The notes below the pieces were generated by a model, which worked only from the letters and a program-made list of their open reading frames with translations, was not told the origin of the DNA and ran no database searches. Shown here in pieces: positions 22,690-32,429 of a stretch of DNA of 64,000 bases. The translations under genes were made by a program, and so were the position numbers. Within the stretch, counting starts at the first letter, position 1. Every line of letters starts with the position of its first letter. Where the stretch lies: the NCBI GenBank assembly GCA_009792885.1, contig WMCF01000170.1:273957-337956 (forward strand). The letters run 5' to 3'. The stretch is from Eremophila alpestris peregrina (taxonomy: Eukaryota > Chordata > Aves > Passeriformes > Alaudidae).

Positions 22690-23200
22690 GCCGCGGGGAC
22701 ACGGCTGTCACCGGTGTCACCCCGCCGCCGGCACTGCCTGTGGGTGGGCACCGCCTGTCCCGGTCACTCCGTCGTGCGTGGGCGTCGCTGCGGACATCGC
22801 CCTGTCCCGTGTCACAGAGCAGGGGTGCCACCCCATCCCCCGGCCCTTGCAGGTGCGTGGATGTCACCCCGTCCCCATCCATGTCACCCTTTCTTTGTGA
22901 CCGCTGTGGAAAGGGGGATGCTGTCACTGCAGACATACGGTGATGTCACACCTTCCCTAGATAGTGGATGTCACCAATCCCCGGGCACTGCCTGAGCATG
23001 GACATCAGCCACCCCATCCCACGTGTGGGTGTCACCATCACTATGCTGAGCCACCACCTCGTCCTCAGGGTCACAGCATACCCAGGGACATCATCCTGTC
23101 CCCACGGTCACTGGGGGTCCTGTCCCTGGGTGTCACTGTGTCCCAGGGTCCCTGCAGTCACACCGCCACCCCCCGCCACCCCTCGTCACCCGGCGTGGGG
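22690..23200. repeat. Degenerate GGATGTCACCCCGTCC minisatellite
   Basis: About 500 bases in which TGTCACC or GACATC motifs recur every roughly 20-40 bases between C-rich spacers. Strongly GC-rich, no stable period. Open frames across it are products of the repeat. Confidence 0.65.
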
Positions 23201-23289
23201 ACGGCGAGGGGTGGCACGGCCCTGCCGCCAGCCCCGTGCCCGTCCTGCCGGCCACCACCGCCCCCAGGCCGCCTGGCCGCGCTTCCCAG

Positions 23290-23590
23290 CCGCTCTAAAA
23301 GCCAGCTTTGTGTTTTACAGCCAGGCCCTCGCTTGGCATACGATTTTAATTAGAGTCTGGTTACACGGCTCGGCAGATGTGGAATGTATTTCTTAGCCCA
23401 GGTGGAATAAATCTATTGCCATAAAAACCAACCTCCCTGTTATTAAATTCTCCCTTCTAAATAGCCCAGTATTGAGATGCACAGCCCCCCGGTCCCCCCT
23501 CGCCCACTCCCCCTCAATGCAAACCCTTTTCTAAGTGCTTAATGAGCTTTAATTTTGTTTTATGCCCTGACTGAATGGAACCAGCTTCTG
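23290..23590. promoter_or_regulatory. AT-rich island, candidate conserved noncoding element
   Basis: A 300-base AT-rich block within GC-rich surroundings. It carries TTTTAATTAG (homeodomain-type core), GCAGATGTGGAATGT (E-box CAGATG overlapping a TEAD-type GGAATG) and several TTAAT cores. No coding potential and no repeat family were recognised. Enhancer function is inference. Confidence 0.3.
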
Positions 23591-23599
23591 GTCCTGGCG

Positions 23600-26500
23600 C
23601 AGGTTCCCGGCTACCGGCCCCTCTGCGAGGGGGTTTGGGGCTGGCCAGCAGCCCCAGGGCCGCTGGGGTGTCACCCTGCCCTGCTGACCAAGGCAGCACT
23701 CAGCTGAGGGACCATCGTGTGGTCCTCCCTGGCCGGGACGTGCTTGGAGACCGGTCCCCGCGGTTTGGAGACCCGTGGCTGCTGGCAGAGTCCAGGTTCC
23801 AGCCGCGAGGTCCCGGTCACCCCAGGGACAGCCCTGCCCTTGGCGGGTCCCTTGTGGTGCACGGGATGTCCCCGGGGATCCGCAAAGGGCCTGGTTCAGT
23901 GCCAAGGCCCGAGGTGACAGGGATGGTCTCTCCAGGATGTCACCGTGGCTCCAGCGGCCCCGCCCTCGCTGGGAACGGGGCTGGACGGGGGGCCACACCC
24001 GCCGGGGGATGCTGGAGCTGGGGTGACATCTCAGGGATTCCTTCCCCAGGGAATTCCCCAGGGTGCACCCCGAGGAAGGAGCATCTCCTACCCACACTCC
24101 CCTCCATTAGTCCGAGCAGTGCCATGGCAAGTGGCTGGCAACTTCAAAACTCACTACAGGGAGAAAAAACACCCAGGAAGAAGCACCAGCTTCCCAAGAT
24201 CCCATCTCTCCCAGCCGGGACCACGGGCTGGAAAGGGGAGCAGACTCCACCCTGCTGGCATCGAAGAAAGGACTGGAGCCCAAGTAAAAGTCTGGAGAGC
24301 TTTGTGACCCATCACAATGCTCTGTTGAGCCTCTCAAAAAGCTGCAGGATGTTCAAAAACTGAAGCAAACAAGGAGAGGGGAAAAAGCACATGGGAGAGA
24401 AACACACTCAGAGTCCATCCTGCAGGATCACCGGGATGTAATTTCCCACAGGTCTTCCATGGACATCTCCCATTGCATCACCCCTAACCACGATGTTTGA
24501 AGAAGAAAATCCCAGGGATTTTTGCTTGCAAGAGATTCCTCCTCCCTCCCATACCTTGGGGAAAGGACTAAAACCGCAGGCCCTGCAAGGAGCGGAGCTG
24601 TAGCCCTCCCCAGCAATTCCCGCCTGGGAGACTTGGCTATGGGCTCCCCCAGGACTTTTCCCCAGCTGGCCTCTCCTCTGGCCCACTGGCTGGGAATTTG
24701 CAACCACTTCTGTGCCAAGGAGCTGACGTCATCCCTTCTCCCCAGACCAGGTGTGGGGAACTTGGCTGCTCCCTGGGGGTGCAGAACTCCAGGGGGATGA
24801 GGGACCATCCCTACCATGAACAGGGACCCCAGGCTTGGGGAGAGCATCACCCAAAGCTTGTCTTGGAGCCCCGTGCAGGGATCAGGCTGCTCTGCTGCTG
24901 GAATCTCCAAAGGACGCCAGAGCTGAGCTATGGTTGCCCATCCCACCTCTCATCACTTCTTCACATGCAGCCCATCATCTGTTTGTCCTTGGAGACACCA
25001 CATCCCTTGGGGTGAGCCAGCAGCCAAGGCAACCCAGACATCCCCATCCCAACCTGCACATGTGCTGCCTGGCCAAGAAAGAGAGGGAAAACTCAGCTTT
25101 TGTGTCATGGGAGAATGATCTCACAGAGGAAATGACCGACTAGAAAGGGTTAAATTGGCACTTGAAAGGCAAAACCTTCCTCAAAATCCTTTTGGATGAA
25201 TTAGGGTTAACCCTGGCCTTGCCAACCTGATGGACAAAACTGCTTGGATACCAGTGTGTCCCAATTTACATCTGAGCTGCTCAGACCTGCAGGGCAAGAG
25301 GTTCCCCAAGATACCAAATGCCTTTTTGGGGATCATGGTCAGCTTGGGCCAGCATTTGGTGGCCCAGAATCTGGATCTGCTGATCCAGAAATCCAACACC
25401 AGTCCTGTGATCTCTTGCTTATTAGCAGGTCCACACCATCTGGAGAGTTTGTCCTGGGAATTTTGGGTGTCTATCACAGGCTGGGGGCTGCTTAAGTGAA
25501 GGGCCAAATTATATTAATCTGTAATCGACCTTTTATTGTTCCTTTGTGTGATTCACGTTCAGCTGCAAAGGCCAGTGATCCATCCTGTGCAGTTTTCCCT
25601 GGAAACCTCATGGCCCAGGTGATGACAGCTGAGACCTGAATATATGGGCACGTGTTGAAAGCCTCCAGCCCTTGTGGAAGGGGATCTTCCTGGCTTCCAG
25701 GGAAGCTCATGGAGGGAAGGACAATGTGCAGCTCTCTGTGTCTGTCCAGGCCATCCCAGATTCCCTCTCCTCTCTTGGGAGGAGCAGGAGCCCACAGTGG
25801 TGTCTGTGTAACTTCTCGGGACATGCTAAAAGCAGCTTGGAAGGGGATCAGTATTCCCATTCATTTTTCAGTGCCTACCTTCCTGCCACAGAACAAGAGC
25901 CAGAAGCCTGACGGGGTTTGGAGGAGCCTCTGTGGGTCCCTCTGCAGCCCCCTGCCAAATCCTGCTTGCAGACTTCTGCCTCAGGCTGCCCCCAGTGAGC
26001 AAATCTCCCCTTTCCCAGGTTTTCCTGTGAAAACTGCAGCCTGCAGCACTCAGCACCAAGCTAAAAACAGATATAGAGACAGGTAGGGTAAAAAAAATTT
26101 AGACCCCCTAAATTTGGCCTGTTTGGATGGACACTGACATTGCAAGTGGTGCTGGGGGGACACTTGCCTACTTTTCCCATCCAGAAAGTTTTCTTGGAGA
26201 CCTGCCTGTCCATCCCTCTTCAGACCTGTGGGTTTAATACCTTGTGGCTCCCCTTGCCTGGGGGCTGGAGGATGGATTGCTGAGGTTCTCCTGGAGTTTA
26301 GCCCTGAGTGGGGCTCTGTTCACAGATGTGTGTGTGTCTGTTTGGGCTTCTGGTGCCACGGGGCATAGCCAGGGGCTGGGGAAGCTGTCAGTCCTTATCC
26401 ACTCCAACTCAGCCCCTACAGCTGGAAAAGGAGTGGGCCCAGGGTGCAACACATGTGGCCAAGCTCTTTTCCCCTGCTCCTTCCAGGGCCACCACCTTCC

Positions 26501-27250
26501 ACTTGAGGACAGCAGCCTCAGAGGAGCTGGGCCAGCTGTAGGCTGATGTTTGCTCTGCAGTCCCTCTCCCTGTGTCTAATGGGTCCATCAGGGTTATTTG
26601 CATTGTCCGTGCAGCTGGGAGGCAAAAAGAGGTGTCTGGGCCAAGCAATCCTTCTTACTTCATTTTCAACTGTTTGCAAAGCCCCTGATCAGACGACCCA
26701 GATGGTGCTAAATGGCCATGAAGAACCATTAGACAGTGGGTTATTGTCGTGCTCCTTGAGTTAGATAATTGTGATGGGCCTGAACAAATTAATTTCTACC
26801 CAAAAAAGTAGCACTGAATCATGGTCTTTTGGCAATGCTGGTGAGAAGGACTTTTAAGCAGTTTCCTTTGGATTTATCCAACCTGTACAAACAGGGATCT
26901 CTGCTGGAGCCACCCACACTTTGGTGGCCAAAAAACAGGGGAGTGCCATACTGGTCACATTTCCTCCACCCTCCTTTGGCTCCAGCTGCCATCTCCGAGG
27001 ATTTCCCTTTCCTTTTCTCATCACCCCTTTCTCAGCACCTGTCTTCCAGGAAGCCAGGGGCTTTTTGCCCCAGATAGTCCTGACTTGCTGGCATGTCTTT
27101 GTTTCCTGATTCTGGGAGTGTCAAGCTTTGACAAAGCTGGAGACAGGGAAATGTGATCCCATTTCCCCAGCAGAGCTTGGACAACCTGCCAGCTTAGGTA
27201 CATCCTGAGAGGCTCCTGCATCCAAAAAGAAGGAACAGGAGAAAAGACAC
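23600..27250. other. Intergenic, nothing recognised except AT-rich patches
   Basis: GC-rich unique-looking sequence with only short chance open frames. AT-rich patches at about 25500-25560 and 26740-26830 (TTAGATAATTG, CAAATTAATTTC) stand out. No repeat family or splice-bounded exon could be supported. Confidence 0.5.
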
Positions 27251-27254
27251 ATTT

Positions 27255-27330
27255 CTATGTGAGAAGAGACAGGAAATATTAGGACTGTTTAGTCTGGAGA
27301 GGAAACAGGTCCGTGGTGGCACGAGAACAG
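27255..27330 (+). repeat. Possible short CR1 fragment
   Basis: The segment around GGACTGTTTAGTCTGGAGAG resembles the AGCCTGGAGAAGAGAAGG part of CR1 but is short and diverged. Confidence 0.35.
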
Positions 27331-29185
27331 TCCATGAGCCCTGCAGCACTAACAATCCTCTGGTTTCTCTATTTCTCATCCCCCAAAAAGAAAAGGATGT
27401 GCAGAGGAGAGTGGATGCAGGGGAAACATTAGCCCAGCATGGTATATGGGTCTCTATGGAGAGATTTTAAGGGAAATCCTATTATTTTGGGGAGAAATCC
27501 CTCCCTTTGATTGGGGGGAGGTGATATGAGAACATACATCCCAATTCATTGGGAGATGCCTAAAAATTCAGGCCATCTCCAGAGCTGTGGGCTCTATACA
27601 GGACATTTGGAGCAGCACCAAAGCCTCTTCTGTGTGACTGCATTTCCCCATGGCAGAGCCCTGGTGATACAGGGACACCCCAAGCTGAGCAGTGCCTGTC
27701 CCCAGCATGGCTCTCCTGGCTGTTCTGTGGGGAGCAGGGCTCCAGGAACACAACAGGAGGTGTTGGCTTCCCCACAGGGAAGGAGGCTTTGTGCACATTG
27801 AGGTGAAAGTGCTATTTTGCATGACTGAAAACCCAGTGCAATGGAAAGCAGCAGGGACCAAGGAAGTGAGTGGAGCTGGCAATTATATAGACATATAGTT
27901 TGGAGAAGTGTTTTGGCTAACCTGATAATACAGCACGAAGTAGCACGGCTCTGATGTAAAAAAGCCCTAAGACCCCAAAGGTAGAGCCAAGATTTTCAAT
28001 GGTGACTTGCCATCTGTCCCAGAGCACATAGCCACGGGGTAATTCTGGCTGGATGGGACCCCAGAGGTCCAACCTCTGTCTCCAAGCAGGGATAACTTTG
28101 CAGTTGCATCAGGTTCTTCAAGGTTGTGTCCAGGAGAAGGCTAGGTTTCTCCAAGGGTGGGATGCCCCTCCCTCCCATGGTCCCAGTTCCAGCATTTCTG
28201 AAGGGAAAAACGTTTTTGGCATATCTTCCAGCTGAACCAGGTCCATGCAATCCGTGCCTACCTGGTACTAGGGACCCAAACTGGAGCCAGTGCCCAAACG
28301 CTCTCTGCAGAGACCAAGGGTGTCTCAGCAAAGGCTGGCCAGCCATGGGAGAGCTGGTGCACTTACTGCACTCCAAACAGATCACAGCAGCAGGACAGAA
28401 GACTGCAGGAGGGCTGGCAGGAGATAAAGGTCCCAGAGAAGGAGCAGCAGGAGGTCTGAGTGCTGCAGAAGTGGCAGGACCTGCAGAAGCAGCAGTAATC
28501 GAACCATGACATTTCCCTCAGGACTGAGAAGTGACAACAACCACCCTGGGCAGGGATGCTGCATTACAAACTCCTGGCGTCCTGTCTGCCCCTGGAGCCA
28601 CATCCTTCCTTGAGGGAGAGGTGTTGCTGTGGCCCAGGTGCAGGATGGCCCTGCCCATGCCCCGGGGAGCACACAGCAGTGCAGTGCAGCAGTTGCCCCA
28701 CAGGGCCCAAGATTAACCATGTTTAACCCTGTGCAGATGGCACCAAATTCCCTCAGTGTCACCTCAGCCCTCATGCATGAGCCCTTCTCCTTGCAGGGCT
28801 GATGTCTCTCTGTCTTCTCGGCTGGGCTGGTGTCTGAGTCCATGCCAGGCTCCTTCAGACACCATTTGATGTCCCAAAGCCCTCGGTGTCACACAAGCTG
28901 GATTTGGGTGTTTGCTGTGAGTTTTTTCCTCTCAGGACATCGGGCTGCTTTCAGGGGACACCTTCAAGACCCCTGACACTGCTCCAGCTTGGTGGTGCCA
29001 CCAGTGGGTGCTGACTTTCTGCTCATGGGTTTTATCCACATCAACAAAGGCCCAGGCTGGCTGGAATGCCTTCTCATGCCCTGTGGCTGTTCAGGAGGAG
29101 CCTGTCCAGAGCAGGGGGCATCAGCCAGGTTGTGCTGAGAGGGGGAGAGCTCAATTTTTTCCTCAAACCATCCATCATTGAGCTT
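27331..29185. other. Intergenic: CR1 trace at 28040-28130, otherwise nothing recognised
   Basis: Around 28050 GGCTGGATGGGACCCCAGAG and GTCCAACCTCTGTC match a reverse CR1 subfamily. 28380-28500 is a CAG/GCAGGA-rich low-complexity stretch. No gene was seen. Confidence 0.5.
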
Positions 29186-29187
29186 AC

Positions 29188-29530
29188 CACAGAACTACAG
29201 AATCACTGAAGCTGGAAAGGACTTTTAAGATCAATGAGTCCAAATGTGCATCTAGCACTGCCAAAGCTACCACTGACCCATGTCCCCAAGTGTCACATCC
29301 ACATGGCTTTTAAATCTCTCCAGGAATGGGGACTTCACCACTGCCCTGGGCAGCTGTGTTACAGCTGGGCAACCTTCTAGGGGAAGAATTTTTCCCTAAT
29401 ATCCAACTTGAACCCCCTCTAGCACAGCTTAAGGCCATTTCCTTTGTCCCGTCCCTGTTCCCTTGGAGCACAGCCGGACCCCACCTGGCTGCCCCCTCCT
29501 GTCAGGGAGTTGGAGAGAGTGAAAAGGTCT
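29188..29530 (-). repeat. CR1 LINE 3' fragment
   Basis: Reverse CR1 with ACAGAATCACTGAAGCTGG, ATGTCCCCAAGTGTCACATC, CTGCCCTGGGCAGCTGTG and CCCCCTCCTGTCAGGGAGTT. It runs directly into a short opposite-orientation CR1 tail at 29531-29562. Confidence 0.92.
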
Positions 29531-29562
29531 TTTCTAACCCAAACAATTCCATGCTTCCGTGA
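29531..29562 (+). repeat. CR1 3' terminal tail, sense orientation
   Basis: TTCTAACCCAAACAATTCCATGC followed by TTCCGTGA is the usual 3' end of CR1 (CAACCCAAACCATTCTATGA type), here facing the other way from the adjoining fragment. Confidence 0.6.
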
Positions 29563-30322
29563 CCATCTCTGCAGCCACAAGCAGAGGTAGATGTGCAAAC
29601 ACAGCCAGTGCTGCGAGAGATGAGAGGCACCATGGCACCGAGTCAGCTCTGCCCCCGGATCAACCCCGCGTTCACAGCTCGGGGTCTCACCAGGGCGATG
29701 CCACGCAGGGAACGGACGCAGGGAGGAGGAGCGGGGCGAGGAAGGCGATGCCTCCGACCGCGAAGCGCTGGCTTCTGCCCTGGGGCTGCTGATCCAATTA
29801 CAAGGGTTAATCTCAGCGGTGCCCAGCGGGGAGAGCGGCCTCTGGGGCTGCGGGTTCCTGGGAAAGCTGGGCATCACTGGGAATCACCGACACCACCGCA
29901 GAGAGTGCCCACTGCCCGCAGCTCCATACAGCCACAGCCTGTCCCTCTGTCCGTCACAGCCCCGTGTCCCCAGCAGCGCTGTGACAGAGCTCGGCCACCA
30001 GCCCGTGTGGCCCTTGGGCGTGTCCCCAGCAGGGGACATCCCGGCAGGATGGTCCTTTACAGCCCAGGGGAAATGGAAGTCTCTGACACCGGTAAGCCAA
30101 GGGGAAGCTGGTGTTTCTTCCCTCCATGCCCCTCTGCTCTGGGGACCGGCCAGCAGGGCTGGGGGTGTCAGGGAGGATGGAAGAGCCACATCACATAGAG
30201 GGCATTTTTGGAAACAGGGGTGAGGCAGCTCTGTGGTCACTTCAGACACGTGGTGCCCTCCGGAAGTACAATGTACCACACTCTGGGCAGGGATTAGTCA
30301 GGGAGGGATGTCAGTGACCACA
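29563..30322. other. CpG-richer unique block between two CR1 copies
   Basis: 29640-29830 has locally raised CpG content. Open frames exist on both strands (a 201-codon one on +), but none has recognisable domains or splice context. No gene can be supported. Confidence 0.4.
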
Positions 30323-30640
30323 TCCATGGAATCATGGAATGACTGAATTGTTCGGGTTGGGAAAGCCCTCTGATAACATCCAGTCCAACCATTCCCCCAG
30401 CCCTGCCAAGGCCCATGTCCCCAAGTGCCCCATCCACACAGCTTTAAATCCCTCCAGGGATGGGGACTCCACCACTGCCCTGGGCAGCTGTGTCAGGGCT
30501 GGATAGACCCTCTTGGGGAAGGAATTTCCCCTGATATCCAACCTGAACCTCGTCTGGTGCAACTTGAGGGCATTTCCTCTTGTCCTGTCACTTGTTCCCT
30601 GGGAGAAGAGACCAATCCTGTGCAGGTTTCTCTGTTACAG
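30323..30640 (-). repeat. CR1 LINE 3' fragment
   Basis: Reverse CR1: GGAATCATGGAATGACTGAA, CCATGTCCCCAAGTGCCCC, GGGCAGCTGTGTCAGGGCTGG, AATTTCCCCTGATATCCAAC. Confidence 0.93.
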
Positions 30641-31440
30641 TTCACCAAAGGGTTTCTCCTGGCCACAGAGCATCCAGCAGCATCTGTCACCCTCCTGGAC
30701 ATGGCAGAGGGGCTCTGTGTGTAGGGCACTCAGCTGGGTTGCACCCAAGAGGCCTGTCTGTGTCTGGGTTTAGTACCCATGGTGCCAGCACAGACTGTAT
30801 GGGCTCAGCACCCTGTAGATACCTGCAGGAAACCTCACCTGGACTAGGCAGGGCAGAATTCATGCTGGTTTCCTCCCAGCCTTCCCTATGAACCCACTGG
30901 AGCAGCTTCATTCCAAACGCCTCCACTTGTGGTAAATGAGCACAAATTTGCCCTCGGCTCAGCTCCAGCTAGATCACACAAGGACCAGCTAATTAGGCTG
31001 ACAAGTGAGGGGTCAGGCTCTGCCCAGGACTGGCAGCATCCTCCCTGCCTGCACGCAGCTACAGCCACGCAGGCAGCCCTGGGGCAAGGAGGTGGCTTGG
31101 CCCCTCTCCCTTCACCCTGTGCCATGGGGAGCCCCCTGAGGCTCAAAGCCTCTCAGGGAATTTTTCCTGGATAAAGGTAGACAGCTCAGCCCCATTGTGT
31201 GGCCCTGGTGAGCAGTGCCGGCTCAGGGCCCAAGCCCCAAGATCTGTTTTCAGCCCTGAGCAGACCACAAGTAAATGGGAAGGGGTGGTCCCCTATGGAT
31301 GAGCAAAGCATCTGTGGGATTTCTCTGCATCCCAACCCTGAGGATGTTGCCCGAGTGAGTGCAAGGGAACCAGACCCCACCAGGGCCCCTGAGCATTCAC
31401 ACAGACCCTACAGGGAAAGGAGAACCAGCACAGGAAGCTG
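30641..31440. other. Intergenic between CR1 copy and CHRDL2 3' end
   Basis: No repeat family, exon or RNA gene recognised. Confidence 0.4.
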
Positions 31441-32349
31441 AATCAAGAAGATGTTTTAATCAGATTTGTCAGACAGAGATGGATCTCCAAATAAATAGAT
31501 TTATCAAAACAGAATAAAACAAAAATCCAGGGATAAATATATGTACCAAAACAACCTGAAAATCCCCCAAAAGCTGTTTCCAGACGGGGGGAGGTGATGC
31601 TGCTGCACAGTCTCCTCCCCATGCTGCCGAAATGATCCTTTTTACCCTTTGGGAGATGCCCCTACTGTGAATACAGCCCTGTAGATATTATATAGGATAG
31701 ATATAAATATATAGCACAGTAACTGCTGAGTAGCGACCTTAGTGCAGTGCTCAGGGTCTCAGACCCTGCCAGCAGGTGGGTCCTCACAAAACCTATATTT
31801 TCAAGTGACCTGCAAAGAAGGGAAAAGAATCGTCCCAGCTGGAAGAGAGATCTTGCAAAAAACACCTCTGGGAGGGCATGCAGCCCAAGAAACCCCTTTG
31901 CAGATCCCAGGGGCTCCAAGGAAAGAGAGAGGGATGATTTTTCTTTCTTTGCAGGCCATCTTTCCACCAGCTGCTGGTAAGGAGCATGGTCATGTTTATG
32001 CTTTGCTGTGCGCTCCTGGTGCTCCTTAGGGACACCAGGGTGTCTGGGATGGATCCCACCTTATTGTGTGGCACCAGGTCTCACCCCTCGGCTGTCTCTC
32101 CCTCCTCCCTCTGCTCATCCAACATCTTTGGGATGCCAGCCTCCTGCACTCTCCCTGGAGAGAGGCACCTACACGGCTGTGGTTTGGGTGCTGATCGATT
32201 AGGATTGTTCTCTGGAGTTGCTGGAATTTCCACTAGTGTAACCTGTATTGCAGTGCCAGTCTATTTAATAATGCAGCTCTGGAGTTCATATATATGTGTA
32301 TGTGTGTCTCTGTGTGGATAAATCAATAGTTAGAGAGAAGTTCTTTGCT
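31441..32349 (-). other. CHRDL2: Probable CHRDL2 3' untranslated region
   Basis: It runs from the TAA stop (32350-32352) to an ATTAAA signal at 31455-31460. The interval carries no recognised repeat. The exact cleavage site is inferred, near 31440. Confidence 0.5.
31455..31460 (-). terminator. CHRDL2: ATTAAA, probable CHRDL2 poly(A) signal
   Basis: Minus-strand ATTAAA about 890 bases after the CHRDL2 stop. A second minus-strand ATTAAA lies near 32262, so a shorter 3' UTR is possible. Confidence 0.45.
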
Positions 32350-32429
32350 TTACAAGCTCTTTGTTTCCTTCTCTGGGCTTTCTGTCATCCTCAGCTCGGA
32401 CGTCTGGGCTCGGAGGATGTTCCAGTGAC
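32350..32429 (-). CDS. CHRDL2: CHRDL2 exon 11: terminal coding exon
   Basis: Acceptor TTTGCTCATCCAG. Encodes GHWNILRAQTSELRMTESPE then KETKSL and TAA. It is too short to stand out as an open frame but aligns with the human tail (HWNVFLAQTLELKVTASPDK). Phase fits exon 10. Confidence 0.9.

Noticed and set aside
22690..23396. Long open frames (129-178 codons) in the TGTCACC-rich region
   Set aside because: Repeat-derived, Pro/His-rich, and open in several frames at once.
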